A stretch of DNA of 64,000 nt from Aggregatibacter actinomycetemcomitans DSM 8324 (lineage in GTDB: Bacteria; Pseudomonadota; Gammaproteobacteria; Enterobacterales; Pasteurellaceae). Shown here in pieces: positions 8,654 to 18,300 of the stretch (within the stretch, counting starts at the first letter, position 1; the number at the start of each line of letters is the position of its first letter). The notes under the pieces are model-generated. The model was given only the letters and a program-made list of their open reading frames with translations. It had not been told where the DNA came from and made no database searches. A program made the position numbers and the translations under genes. Where the stretch lies: NCBI RefSeq assembly GCF_000372365.1, contig NZ_AQUU01000001.1, positions 1 through 64,000 on the forward strand, given 5' to 3'.

Positions 8654-9127
8654 ATGGTCATGCGTTTATTTGTTATGCGTCACGGCGAAGCGGAATTAAT
8701 GGTGAATTCTGATAAGGAACGCCGTCTTAATGCGCGCGGTAAGGAACAATCCACTTTGCAAGGAACTTGGTTAAAATCCACCGCACTTGACTTGGATAAA
8801 GTGTTGGTCAGCCCTTATACCCGCGCGTTGGAGACCTTTAATCAAATTAATGAAGTTTATGAACAAAAGCTAACCGACAAACTGAAAATTTGGGATGGTA
8901 TCACGCCTTACGGCGATTCCGGCATTGTGAGCGATTATCTCTCCGTGTTAGCTGAAGAAGGTGTGGAAAATGTGTTAATCATTTCTCATTTGCCTTTAGT
9001 TGGCGACATTGTGAAAGAAATGTGCGGTCGAAATCCCGCGAGTTTTTACCCGGCAACCATTGCGGAAATTTATCTCGGTGATGAGTGCGCTGAGGTCATC
9101 GGAATTAAATATTTGGATAAATTTTGA
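8654..9127 (+). CDS. sixA: Phosphohistidine phosphatase SixA
   Basis: SixA is a small histidine phosphatase that removes phosphate from phosphohistidine, in E. coli from ArcB and the nitrogen phosphotransferase protein NPr. The protein has the RHGEAE catalytic motif near its start and the second histidine in ISHLPLVGDI. The first ATG gives 157 residues. Starting at the third codon (8660) would put the catalytic histidine at position 8 as in E. coli, so that start is also possible. It begins 6 bp after glmM and ends the folP operon. Confidence 0.9.
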   Translation: MVMRLFVMRHGEAELMVNSDKERRLNARGKEQSTLQGTWLKSTALDLDKVLVSPYTRALETFNQINEVYEQKLTDKLKIWDGITPYGDSGIVSDYLSVLAEEGVENVLIISHLPLVGDIVKEMCGRNPASFYPATIAEIYLGDECAEVIGIKYLDKF

Positions 9128-9350
9128 CCTATATTAAATTTTTTGTAAATTTTATTTTGCTTCAAAATTAAAATCTAAAAAACGATATATTTCATCTTAT
9201 TGTGACTTTTTATTAATTGTACTTTGCTATTTTTAAGCAAGTTTTAACAAAAAAATACTTGCCTTTGTAAATTTTTGTTACACACTATAGGTGTCTTACA
9301 GAACAATATTGTAAGGCGTTTATCTTTCAATTGTTAATTTAGGAGTAACG

Positions 9351-9896
9351 ATGAAAAAATCAGTATTAGCCGCATTAGTGTTAGGCGTAACTTTAAGTGT
9401 AACCGGTTGTGATGACAGCAAAACTTCACCACAAGCCGAGCAGGCGAAAACAAGTGTCTCCGAGGCTAAAGATGCTGTAGTAAACGCCGCAAATGATGTT
9501 AAGGATGCTACAGTTGAAGCTGCCAAAGATGCACAAAACATGGCAGCCGATAAAATGGCCGAAGTGAAAGATGTCGTATCTGAAAAAATGGATGCCATGG
9601 CAACGCAGGCCAGTGAAATGAAAGATGCTGCAGTTGAAGCGGCCAAAGATGCAAAAGATGCAGCGGCAGATAAAATGGCAGAAGTGAAAGATGCCATATC
9701 TGAAAAAATGGATGCCATGGCAACACAAGTCAATGAAATGAAAGATACAGCAGCTGAAGCAGTCAAAGATGCAAAAGACGCAGCGGCAGATAAAATGGCC
9801 GAAGTGAAAGATGCCGTATCTGAAAAAATGGGTGCCACCGCAACGCAAACTGATGAAATGAAAGACGCGGTAAAAAGCGAAACTGAAAGCAAATAA
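9351..9896 (+). CDS. Repeat-containing alanine/lysine-rich lipoprotein
   Basis: The 181-residue product has a lipobox LSVTGC (Cys20). Residues 51-170 are three in-register 40-residue repeats, and a fourth begins at 171 before the end. Each repeat reads roughly KDAxVEAAKDAKDAAADKMA followed by EVKDAVSEKMDAMATQxxEM. The pattern predicts long charged amphipathic helices or coiled coils, like Lpp, LEA-type or apolipoprotein-like proteins. A periplasmic or surface structural role is an inference. The gene has a clear ribosome site (AGGAG) and its own terminator. Repeat number could vary between strains. Confidence 0.75.
   Translation: MKKSVLAALVLGVTLSVTGCDDSKTSPQAEQAKTSVSEAKDAVVNAANDVKDATVEAAKDAQNMAADKMAEVKDVVSEKMDAMATQASEMKDAAVEAAKDAKDAAADKMAEVKDAISEKMDAMATQVNEMKDTAAEAVKDAKDAAADKMAEVKDAVSEKMGATATQTDEMKDAVKSETESK
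9501..9860 (+). repeat. Three 120-bp tandem repeats plus a partial fourth
   Basis: Units at 9501-9620, 9621-9740 and 9741-9860 keep exact register and differ at scattered bases. The fourth starts at 9861 and is cut after about 12 bases. They encode the 40-residue protein repeats. Confidence 0.9.
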
Positions 9897-9919
9897 AAAA
9901 GCAGTCTAAACTGCTTTTT
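9896..9919. terminator. Bidirectional terminator between lipoprotein and minC
   Basis: AAAAAGCAGT-CTAA-ACTGCTTTTT, a 10-bp stem with A and T tails, sits between two convergent genes. Confidence 0.75.
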
Positions 9920-10584
9920 AAAACGGGGCAAAAACTAATTTATCCTTTTCCGCAAAAATCCTGACTGAACGATATAAAAATTCAGTTGGGATTTTTTCTT
10001 TGTACAGAAAACGGCTATTTACCGCCACGAATTCGGCATCTAAATATTGTGCATAAATAGATCCTGAACTGCTGTTGACGCCCGCCATGGCGCGCCCTAA
10101 TAATTCGCCGTAAATGTGAATATTGCCGTCTGCCGCCACTTCGGCGCCATGCTCCACATCACCGTGAATGATTAAATCGCTGTTTTTGGCGTAGATCACC
10201 TGTTTACCAATCACGTTGTAGGCGATAACTTTAGTCGGTTGATAGCGCGGTTCGGGAAGAATTTCAGACAGGTTTATCAATGTTGCCGAGAATCGGTAAA
10301 TCGGCGCTGAGGATTAATTCTCTTTGCAGATGGTTTTGCCAGTCAGCTACACCGATGACATGAATGTTGTATTCGGCAAGTAAGGCTTTCAACACGGTTA
10401 AATTGACTTTTTCCAACACCGGATTGAACTGTAAAATCACTTCAATATTCTGAAACAAAGACGGTGCGTTTTTAGCTTTTTTTGCCAGCGCACGTTTGAT
10501 CGCCGTTAAGCTTGAACTGTTGATACTGATAAATACGGCGGAAAATTGACCTGTTCGTAGTTCGATAATATCTTGAGCCATCAC
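9918..10584 (-). pseudogene. minC: Septum-site inhibitor MinC, split into two frames
   Basis: MinC blocks FtsZ rings away from midcell when bound to MinD. One frame (10264-10584, 106 residues from MMAQDIIEL) is the N-terminal FtsZ-inhibiting domain, ending LPILGNIDKPV. An overlapping frame (9918-10280, 120 residues from a TTG) is the C-terminal beta-helix domain with DLIIHGDV and DGNIHIYGELLGRAMAG. The break falls in the variable linker. Either one base was gained or lost, or two polypeptides are made by coupled translation. minD and minE, usually next, are absent here. ycgL is divergent, as in E. coli. Confidence 0.85.
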
Positions 10585-10664
10585 GAAATTCCAAGAAAAA
10601 GAGCTTCTAATAATAAAGAATTATTGCAAAATCAGCAACTCGAACCTCATTTTGGAGCAAAATT

Positions 10665-10916
10665 ATGTTATGTGCCATTTATAAAAGCCCGAAGGAAGCG
10701 GGCATGTATCTTTATATTGAAAAGCGCAGTCATTTTGATGGTGTACCTGAGGCGCTGCTAAAGATATTTGGAAAACCAATTTTTGTCATGTTGTTTAACC
10801 TGACTGGCGAAAAGCCGCTGGTGAATGCAGACAAAACGGAGGTTTTGCAAAATATCAGGGAAAAAGGCTTTTATTTGCAAACACCGAAGAAAGATGATTG
10901 GCTGTTTAGTCTTTAA
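10665..10916 (+). CDS. ycgL: YcgL family protein
   Basis: This 83-residue protein matches the small YcgL family of gammaproteobacteria: it starts [11 protein letters not shown], has [19 protein letters not shown] and ends near KDDWLF. The function is unknown. Its place next to a divergent minC is the same as in E. coli. The ATG at 10665 fits the family start. An IS scar follows directly. Confidence 0.85.
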   Translation: MLCAIYKSPKEAGMYLYIEKRSHFDGVPEALLKIFGKPIFVMLFNLTGEKPLVNADKTEVLQNIREKGFYLQTPKKDDWLFSL

Positions 10917-10921
10917 AAGTG

Positions 10922-11286
10922 CTCTGCACCCAAAAACTTGGATAGATAAATAAACCTAATTAAATATCGCTTTCCAGCATTGGCGAGACTAAGCCGAAAG
11001 TCAGGCACCATACAGTTGTAAAGGAGTCAATCTCCCGATTGGCTAAGCTCACATTGAGGAAAGGATACAGTTTCTCACTCTCTGCCAAAAACTCAGCTGA
11101 GTCTGTGGCTAACTTCTCTTTGAGTTTCTGGTAATCAGATTGCACGTGAGTAAGTTTGACGCAATATGACCGTTTTTTTCCGCTTGCTTACGTCGGCGGA
11201 TGATATGATGTTTGAATTCGATTGAATAATGTTTGACCATAAAAATCCATAGTTTAGTTGGTTGTGGTATCTGATTGGGATGCAGA
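10922..11286 (-). mobile_element. IS3-family remnant 3, internally deleted
   Basis: The minus strand begins with an OrfA start (MVKHYSIEFKHHI at 11240), then jumps within a few codons to the OrfB region matching the 35-kb copy (SEKLYPFLNVSLANREIDSF, compare LYLSPMMDLANQEI). It ends near the terminal repeat CTGCACCCAAAAACTTGGA. Most of OrfA and the DDE core are lost. Confidence 0.7.
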
Positions 11287-11312
11287 ATACTTTTTATTCA
11301 ATCTAATCAAAC

Positions 11313-11822
11313 TTAAAGAACCCGACGGGATTGGGTATACGTTCTCGCCCAGTAATTGTCGCTTAAGGACTCAATAATCACGCCTCGGCTTGTACTGGAA
11401 TGCATAAACTGGTCGTTGCCGACGTATACGCCTACATGATTATTTATACGGAAAAAAACCAAATCGCCCACTTTCAGTTCTTTCTTTTGAATCGCTTTAC
11501 CGACATAACGCTGTTCGGAAGTCGAACGCGGCAATGTCACACCAAACGCATCTAAAAAGGTGGTTTGCATAAAGCCGGAACAATCAATGCCATTTTTTGT
11601 GGTGCCGCCAAAACGATAACGGGTCCCTGCCCATTCCTGATAAATTTTGGAAAGGCGTTTGTCCATAATGCCGGAGTATTGACGGGGTTTGTTGGTTTTT
11701 AATTGGGAGGTAATTAATTGATTAAGCTGTTCTTCATCTTGATCCGGTTGGTATGAGGCTGTGCCGGTTGAACAAGCGGTTAAGACGAGTAAAGGGATAA
11801 TAATCAATAATTTTTTGAACAT
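11313..11822 (-). CDS. NlpC/P60 family lipoprotein, Spr/MepS-like peptidoglycan hydrolase
   Basis: The 169-residue protein has a signal peptide with lipobox LTAC (Cys17), so it is a membrane-anchored periplasmic enzyme. The NlpC/P60 fold carries the catalytic cysteine in GIDCSGF and histidines in NHVGVYVGN and QFMHSST. Such enzymes cut D-glutamyl-diaminopimelate or crosslink bonds in peptidoglycan. The segment LPRSTSEQRYVGK is closer to MepS (Spr) than to NlpC. It stands alone, facing an IS scar. Confidence 0.9.
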   Translation of the reverse strand: MFKKLLIIIPLLVLTACSTGTASYQPDQDEEQLNQLITSQLKTNKPRQYSGIMDKRLSKIYQEWAGTRYRFGGTTKNGIDCSGFMQTTFLDAFGVTLPRSTSEQRYVGKAIQKKELKVGDLVFFRINNHVGVYVGNDQFMHSSTSRGVIIESLSDNYWARTYTQSRRVL

Positions 11823-12001
11823 AAATTTAAGTAGTTATTTTAAATAGGTTTTTTACGTTTATAGAACTGAGCGGGATAATATCGTAAATTTAAGTAAAAA
11901 TCCACTTTAATTTAATAAAAATATCGTACTTTTTAGCATATATAGTGCATAAATGGAATTTTATGCACTATATGTTGAATGTATATCGAATACTGAAAGG
12001 A

Positions 12002-12865
<864 letters not shown>

Positions 12866-13765
12866 TTATTTATTTTCAGTTTGCGCCCAACAACCTAATG
12901 TGACGCGCTCATTATTTCCGTAATCCCGCAAAGTTTCAACCGCAGACCAAAAATTCTCTTGGAAAATCGACCGCACTTTTTCCCCTTGCTGCCAACCATG
13001 TTCCACCAACAAATAGCCGTTTTCCCGCATAAATTTCGGCGCATTGGCGATAATATGGCGTAAATCCGCGTAACCTTCTTCCGCTGCAACCAATGCGGAC
13101 AAGGGTTCAAAACGCACATCACCCTGCGTTAAATGTTCGTCATGGGCATCAATATACGGCGGGTTACTCAGGATTAAATCAAACGTCCCCGTAACATTTT
13201 CAAACCAACAACTTTGCACAAAAGCCACATTCAATTGATTTTTTTCCCCGTTAGATTTCGCCAATGCCACCACCTCAGGCGTGAGGTCAACGCCAATAAT
13301 ATCCAACTGAACCGTGTGTTTTTGTGCAATAGGTTTTAACGCCGAAGCCAATGCCAAAGCAATCGCGCCGGTGCCGGTGCCAAGATCGAGAATGCGAAAA
13401 CGCTGCGAATTTTGACCGCACTTTTGTAGCTTTTCAATGGCAATCGCCACTGCCTTCTCCACCAATATTTCCGTGTCGGGGCGTGGAATCAGCGTGCCTG
13501 CCGAAACATTTAACGGCAACGACCAAAACTCTTTTTCACCGAGAATATAAGCGATGGGTTCGCCCTGCAAACGGCGGGCTAAAAGTGCGGTCAGTTTTTC
13601 CAGCGTTTTTTCATCCAATGCCGTTTCACCGAAAGCCAGAATAAAAGCGCGAGACTTTTGCGTCACAAATTGCAATAACACCTGTGCATCGGTTTTGCCA
13701 TTTTCCGAGGGATTCGCCTGATTTAACGCTTGTATGGCCTGTTGCAGCCATTGTTGGTAGTTCAT
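12866..13765 (-). CDS. prmC: Release factor glutamine methyltransferase
   Basis: PrmC methylates the glutamine of the GGQ motif in release factors 1 and 2. The 299-residue protein has an N-terminal helical domain, the SAM-binding motif DLGTGTGAIA (127-136) and the glutamine-binding motif NPPY (201-204). Its target prfA is upstream. The start codon has no recognisable ribosome site: the preceding bases are the U-tail of a hairpin that looks like a terminator. Uptake signals in the gene encode TAL. Confidence 0.95.
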   Translation of the reverse strand: MNYQQWLQQAIQALNQANPSENGKTDAQVLLQFVTQKSRAFILAFGETALDEKTLEKLTALLARRLQGEPIAYILGEKEFWSLPLNVSAGTLIPRPDTEILVEKAVAIAIEKLQKCGQNSQRFRILDLGTGTGAIALALASALKPIAQKHTVQLDIIGVDLTPEVVALAKSNGEKNQLNVAFVQSCWFENVTGTFDLILSNPPYIDAHDEHLTQGDVRFEPLSALVAAEEGYADLRHIIANAPKFMRENGYLLVEHGWQQGEKVRSIFQENFWSAVETLRDYGNNERVTLGCWAQTENK

Positions 13766-13769
13766 CGTT

Positions 13770-13798
13770 AAAAAATGAACGAGCCGTTAAGCTCGTTC
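13770..13798 (-). terminator. Terminator-like hairpin between prfA and prmC
   Basis: On the minus strand GAACGAGC-TTAACG-GCTCGTTC is followed by ATTTTTT, and the prmC start codon comes about five bases later. The stem is perfect over 8 bp. It could attenuate prmC and kdsA transcription or hide the prmC start. Confidence 0.65.
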
Positions 13799-13804
13799 TC
13801 ATGG

Positions 13805-14887
13805 TTAATTCTGCTCCGACAACGCCGCCAACTGATCCGCTTGATATTCGGTGATAATCGGTTGAATCAAGTCATCAATTTTGCCGTTCATCACTTCGTC
13901 TAAGCGGTAAATCGTCAGGTTAATACGGTGATCGGTAACGCGCCCTTGCGGGTAATTGTAAGTGCGGATTTTATCGGAACGATCGCCGGAACCCAATAAA
14001 TTACGACGGGTGTCAGCTTGCTCCTGCGCCAGTTTTTCCTGTTCCTGTTGCACCAGACGGGAGGCCAGCACCGATAAAGCTTTGGCTTTGTTTTTATGTT
14101 GTGAACGTTCGTCCTGACATTCCACCACCATGCCCGTCGGAATATGCGTAATACGCACCGCGGAATCGGTTTTATTGATGTGCTGACCGCCCGCACCCGA
14201 CGCGCGGTAGGTGTCAATGCGTAAATCCGCCGGGTTAATTTCCGGCATTTCCGATTCCAGCAATTCCGGCATCACGGCAACAGTACAGGCAGAGGTGTGA
14301 ATACGCCCTTGTGATTCAGTTTTCGGCACTCGCTGCACGCGGTGGCCGCCCGATTCAAATTTTAACTGACCATACACGCCGTCACCGCTGACCAACGCGA
14401 TAATTTCTTTAAATCCGCCCTGCTCGCTTTCATTTTCACTGAGCACTTCAACACGCCAACGTTTGGTTTCCGCATAACGGCTGTACATACGGAATAAATC
14501 ACCGGCGAAAATGCCCGCCTCATCGCCACCGGTACCGGCGCGGATTTCAAGATAACAGTTATATTCGTCGTTCGGATCTTTCGGCAATAAGAGAATTTGT
14601 AAATGCTGTTCAACCTGTTCAAGTTCCGCTTTGGACTCTTCGATCTCCATTTGCGCCATTTCTTTCATTTCGGGATCGTCCAGCAAAAGCTGCGCTTCTT
14701 CCAGATTGGAATTGAGCTGATTCCAGCGGTTAAAACTTTTCACAACATCCTCAAGTTGTGCATATTCTTTGGAATAGGCTCTGAATTTGTCCTGATCGCT
14801 AATCACGGAAGCATCGCCTAACAAGGCTTCCAGCTCTTCATAACGTTCTTTTAAGCTATCTAATTTATTGATAATAGAGGGTTTCAT
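13805..14887 (-). CDS. prfA: Peptide chain release factor 1
   Basis: RF1 reads UAG and UAA stop codons and triggers peptide release. With the ATG at 14887, preceded by GAAGG, the protein has 360 residues starting [12 protein letters not shown], as in E. coli. The in-frame ATG 17 codons upstream adds a hydrophobic stretch not seen in the family. It has the stop-recognition segment [14 protein letters not shown] (PxT form is PKT) and the catalytic GGQ in [11 protein letters not shown]. hemA, usually upstream, is not here. Confidence 0.95.
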   Translation of the reverse strand: MKPSIINKLDSLKERYEELEALLGDASVISDQDKFRAYSKEYAQLEDVVKSFNRWNQLNSNLEEAQLLLDDPEMKEMAQMEIEESKAELEQVEQHLQILLLPKDPNDEYNCYLEIRAGTGGDEAGIFAGDLFRMYSRYAETKRWRVEVLSENESEQGGFKEIIALVSGDGVYGQLKFESGGHRVQRVPKTESQGRIHTSACTVAVMPELLESEMPEINPADLRIDTYRASGAGGQHINKTDSAVRITHIPTGMVVECQDERSQHKNKAKALSVLASRLVQQEQEKLAQEQADTRRNLLGSGDRSDKIRTYNYPQGRVTDHRINLTIYRLDEVMNGKIDDLIQPIITEYQADQLAALSEQN

Positions 14888-14977
14888 TATTTGACCTTCA
14901 GAAGGAAAATAGAAAAGGAAATAAAAAAATCGGAGCATTCTAGCACAGAATGAAAATGTTGTTGAAGTTTAGGCTGT

Positions 14978-15011
14978 AAAAAAGGCTTTCGGATTTCGCC
15001 AAAAGCCTTTT
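14978..15011 (-). terminator. Terminator of the SlyB-like gene
   Basis: AAAAGGCTTT (14980-14989) and AAAGCCTTTT (15002-15011) form a stem followed by T residues on the minus strand, past the stop at 15027. Confidence 0.7.
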
Positions 15012-15026
15012 AGGAATAGGTAGCAC

Positions 15027-15482
15027 TTAAAGTGCAGAAACGTTCAAACGTGAACCGCCGACGATACGTACCCGAGCACCCGGCACTAAGTTAGGTTCGG
15101 CTTTTTGCACTACAACAATTTCTTTTCCGTCATCTTTTTTGATTACCATTTCCAAGGCGCTAACTTGGCTGACTTTTTCTTCAACCTTACTGCCGGTAAC
15201 TGCACCGGCAATTGCTCCAACAGCCGTTGCAAGCGCTCTACCTGTACCACCACCGATTGCAGATCCGGCAATACCACCAATTGCACCACCGCCAATAGTA
15301 CCAATCACGCCCTGGTTATCTGCCTGAATTTTCACCGGGCGGGTTGAAACGATGGTACCATAACTAATAGAACGCGCTTCTTTTGCTTGTCCCGAAGAAT
15401 ACACACTGCCACTATAAACATCTTGATTAGCACAACCGGCAACAGTTAAGCCCACTAAAACAGCTAATACGATTTTTTTCAT
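15027..15482 (-). CDS. SlyB/Pcp-type outer-membrane lipoprotein
   Basis: The 151-residue product has the lipobox VAGC (Cys17), a conserved SYGTIVSTRPV segment, a glycine-zipper double hairpin (about 58-95, GTIGGGAIGGIAGSAIGGG) and a C-terminal domain ending in GARVRIVGGSRLNVS. This is the SlyB/Pcp family of abundant outer-membrane lipoproteins; in E. coli SlyB helps keep outer-membrane proteins stable under stress. It has its own terminator. Confidence 0.88.
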   Translation of the reverse strand: MKKIVLAVLVGLTVAGCANQDVYSGSVYSSGQAKEARSISYGTIVSTRPVKIQADNQGVIGTIGGGAIGGIAGSAIGGGTGRALATAVGAIAGAVTGSKVEEKVSQVSALEMVIKKDDGKEIVVVQKAEPNLVPGARVRIVGGSRLNVSAL

Positions 15483-15523
15483 AAAATGCTCCTTAAAATT
15501 ATGAAGTTATTAAATCAGACCTA

Positions 15524-16111
15524 TCATACCGCATTAATGATTTTTTTGATACTATATGGATGAAACTTAATGCAAGTATGGTTGTGTGTTTTATCAAAAA
15601 AACTCACCGCCACGGATAAATTATCCAGTATTTCACCGCTTGCTTTTGGTTTGCTCGCTTTGACTGTCAGATCTGAAAATTGGTTCCGCAAAAACGATTT
15701 TTTTATGCGTGCTACCCATTCATCTGCTGTTTCGTTCGCCCAAAACGGCACAACCACCTCAATATGCTCCCAGGTTTCTTGCGGGTAATGCTTATCTTTC
15801 GGCAGCGGCAACTCCACCACATCCACCCATTGCCCGACAAAGCATATAGGCTCATTAAGCTGAATAAGATAGATCACACGCCCGTTCACTACATTATCAC
15901 GTAACACCGAACCTTGCTTTAACAATAACGCCAACCATGCTTGCGCCGCTTGCTCGGTATTGACACGTAAAGAAAGATGGTCAATTTCATATTCCGACAA
16001 ATTTAAATCAAGCCGTTGCGCCAAAGTATGAATTTTTTGTTCAAAATCTTCAAAATCAGTGAAAAGTGCGGTCTGTTTTTCAAACATTTTATGAGGGAAA
16101 CGAAACGACAT
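15524..16111 (-). CDS. yecM: YecM family protein (VOC-like metalloprotein)
   Basis: The 195-residue protein fits YecM, with EIDHLSLRVNT (62-72), EPICFVGQWVDVVELP and IEVVVP segments whose His and Glu residues form the metal-site pattern of the vicinal-oxygen-chelate fold. Its reaction is unknown. It is divergent from argS, next to which yecM also sits in E. coli. Confidence 0.85.
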   Translation of the reverse strand: MSFRFPHKMFEKQTALFTDFEDFEQKIHTLAQRLDLNLSEYEIDHLSLRVNTEQAAQAWLALLLKQGSVLRDNVVNGRVIYLIQLNEPICFVGQWVDVVELPLPKDKHYPQETWEHIEVVVPFWANETADEWVARIKKSFLRNQFSDLTVKASKPKASGEILDNLSVAVSFFDKTHNHTCIKFHPYSIKKIINAV

Positions 16112-16207
16112 AATTTTCCTTTTTGGCTTTTCTGAAACGTTAAAGAGCGGTATTATACCCAGCTATTTTTATCAGCCCAACTTATTTAAAAAGTTTAAGG
16201 TTTAACC

Positions 16208-17941
16208 GTGAATATTCAATCTATTTTATCCGAAAAAATCAAACAGGCGATGCTTGCTGCCGGCGCCGATGCACAATGTAATGCGTTGGTTCGCCAATCG
16301 GGCAAGGTGCAATTCGGCGATTATCAAGCCAACGGCATCATGCCTGCTGCCAAAAAATTAGGCATAAACCCGCGTGAATTTGCGCAACTGGTGTTAGCGA
16401 AGGCCGAATTGCAAGATATTGCGGAAAAAACCGAAATTGCCGGCCCGGGGTTTATTAATATTTTTCTGAAAGACGGCTGGTTAGCGGAGAATATCGGCAA
16501 CGCTGTGAAAGATTCGAAATTAGGCATTCACCATCAGGATAAACAAACAGTGGTGGTAGACTATTCTTCCCCGAACGTTGCCAAAGAAATGCACGTGGGG
16601 CATTTACGTTCCACCATCATCGGCGACGCTGTAGTGCGTACGTTGGAATTTTTAGGCAATCATGTTATCCGTGCTAACCATGTAGGCGATTGGGGTACAC
16701 AATTCGGCATGCTAATTGCCTATTTGGAAAAAATGGAAAACGAACACGCCTCTGAAATGGAACTCAGCGATTTGGAAGCCTTTTATCGTGCAGCGAAGAA
16801 ACATTATGACGAAGATCCGGTATTTGCCGAGAAAGCCCGCAATTATGTAGTGAAACTGCAAAGCGGCGATGAATATTGCCGTACCATGTGGCAAAAGCTG
16901 GTAAAAATCACTATGCAACAAAATCAACACAATTACGATCGTTTAAATGTGACCTTAACCGAAAAAGATGTCATGGGTGAAAGCCTGTATAACCCAATGC
17001 TGCCGGGCATTGTAGAAGGTCTTAAAAAACAAGGTCTCGCCGTAGAAGACGACGGTGCATGGGTGGTTTATTTAGATGAATTTAAAAATAAAGACGATGG
17101 CCCGATGGGCGTTATCGTGCAGAAAAAAGACGGCGGTTTTCTTTATACCACCACCGATATTGCCGCCGCCAAATATCGCTATGAAACCTTAAAAGCCAAC
17201 CGTGCATTGGTGTTCTCCGACACCCGCCAAAGCCAACATATGCAACAAGCCTGGCTGATTACCCGCAAGGCCGGTTATGTGCCGGACAGTTTCCAATTAG
17301 AACACAAAAATTTTGGCATGATGCTCGGCAAAGACGGCAAGCCATTCAAAACCCGCAGTGGCGACACCGTAAAACTGGCGGATTTATTGGACGAAGCCAT
17401 TGAACGTGCCGGCGTATTAATATCGCAAAAATCCACCGCACTTTCCGAGCAGGAAAAAGCCGATGTGATCGAGGCGGTAGGTATCGGTTCGGTAAAATAC
17501 GCAGATTTATCCAAAAACCGTATCACCGATTATGTGTTTGATTGGGACAATATGCTAAGCTTTGAAGGCAACACTGCGCCTTATATGCAATACGCTTACA
17601 CTCGCATTCGTTCTATCTTTAACCGCAGCCAAATCAGCCCCGGAGAGGTAAAACAGGCGCCATTAACCTTAACGAATGAAAAAGAACGCGCGTTGGCAAT
17701 CAAATTACTGCAATTTGAAGAAGCCATTCAACTCGTGGCAAAAGACGGTACGCCACACATTCTTTGTGCCTATTTATATGAATTGGCAGGCGTGTTCTCT
17801 TCTTTCTACGAGCACTGCCCGATTCTCAATAACGAAGACCAACAGGTAAAACTCAGCCGTTTAAAACTGGCGTTATTAACAGAAAGAACCTTAAAACAAG
17901 GATTAGATTTACTGGGCATTAAAACCGTCGAGAGAATGTAG
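16208..17941 (+). CDS. argS: Arginyl-tRNA synthetase
   Basis: ArgS attaches arginine to tRNA-Arg. The 577-residue class I enzyme has the N-terminal Add-1 domain recognising the D-loop, the HIGH-type motif HVGH (129-132) in the segment [11 protein letters not shown], and the degenerate second motif typical of ArgRS ([13 protein letters not shown]). The C-terminal anticodon-binding domain ends ERM. An uptake signal encodes STAL. A hairpin terminator follows. Confidence 0.97.
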   Translation: MNIQSILSEKIKQAMLAAGADAQCNALVRQSGKVQFGDYQANGIMPAAKKLGINPREFAQLVLAKAELQDIAEKTEIAGPGFINIFLKDGWLAENIGNAVKDSKLGIHHQDKQTVVVDYSSPNVAKEMHVGHLRSTIIGDAVVRTLEFLGNHVIRANHVGDWGTQFGMLIAYLEKMENEHASEMELSDLEAFYRAAKKHYDEDPVFAEKARNYVVKLQSGDEYCRTMWQKLVKITMQQNQHNYDRLNVTLTEKDVMGESLYNPMLPGIVEGLKKQGLAVEDDGAWVVYLDEFKNKDDGPMGVIVQKKDGGFLYTTTDIAAAKYRYETLKANRALVFSDTRQSQHMQQAWLITRKAGYVPDSFQLEHKNFGMMLGKDGKPFKTRSGDTVKLADLLDEAIERAGVLISQKSTALSEQEKADVIEAVGIGSVKYADLSKNRITDYVFDWDNMLSFEGNTAPYMQYAYTRIRSIFNRSQISPGEVKQAPLTLTNEKERALAIKLLQFEEAIQLVAKDGTPHILCAYLYELAGVFSSFYEHCPILNNEDQQVKLSRLKLALLTERTLKQGLDLLGIKTVERM

Positions 17942-17960
17942 TTTCATCCAATTCAAAAAG

Positions 17961-17988
17961 ATCCCGTTCGTTCAGCGCGGGATTTTTT
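17961..17988 (+). terminator. argS terminator
   Basis: ATCCCG and CGGGAT stem followed by TTTTTATTTT, starting about 20 bp after the argS stop. Confidence 0.7.
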
Positions 17989-18033
17989 ATTTTGGAACTT
18001 GCTAGGTTATTGAGAAAAAATCGGATAAAAAAA

Positions 18034-18051
18034 GTGCCTCACAGGAGGCAC
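18034..18051 (-). terminator. Orphan minus-strand terminator, possible small RNA end
   Basis: On the minus strand GTGCCTC-CTGT-GAGGCAC is followed by TTTTTTTATCC, a textbook intrinsic terminator. No protein gene on the minus strand ends here; the nearest upstream one (18301-19734) already has its own terminator at 18218-18260. The 18052-18200 interval holds no credible reading frame. Confidence 0.6.
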
Positions 18052-18217
18052 TACTCGGAAAGCAAAATATGTTTGGCTATTTATATAGCACTTGTTTTTG
18101 TTGCGGCTAAGGATACTCAATTAATGACTGGAAGGCAAACCATTATTGCGAATAAATGTGACATAACCTACTGTTTTACAAAAAATTTACCTTAACTAAA
18201 GTTCGCTTTACAAATGA

Positions 18218-18260
18218 AAAGTGCGGTCATAAAAAATAATATTTTTTATGACCGCACTTT
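18218..18260 (-). terminator. Uptake-signal dyad terminator of the DUF945 gene
   Basis: Perfect 20-bp arms (18218-18237 and 18241-18260), each AAAGTGCGGTCATAAAAAAT or its complement, with a 3-base centre. It lies past the stop of the minus-strand gene at 18301. Confidence 0.75.
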
Positions 18261-18300
18261 AATTAAATTAACGAATTTTCGGTTCTTGCCAGACGAGAAA

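Noticed and set aside
9320-9931. Long open frames on the minus strand opposite the repeat lipoprotein (203, 140 and 72 codons).
   Set aside because: They come from the 120-bp repeats, which keep other frames open; their products are low-complexity and the plus-strand gene has a ribosome site and lipobox.
17992-18195. 67-codon plus-strand frame after argS.
   Set aside because: It starts inside the terminator region, crosses the orphan hairpin and has no ribosome site or homology.
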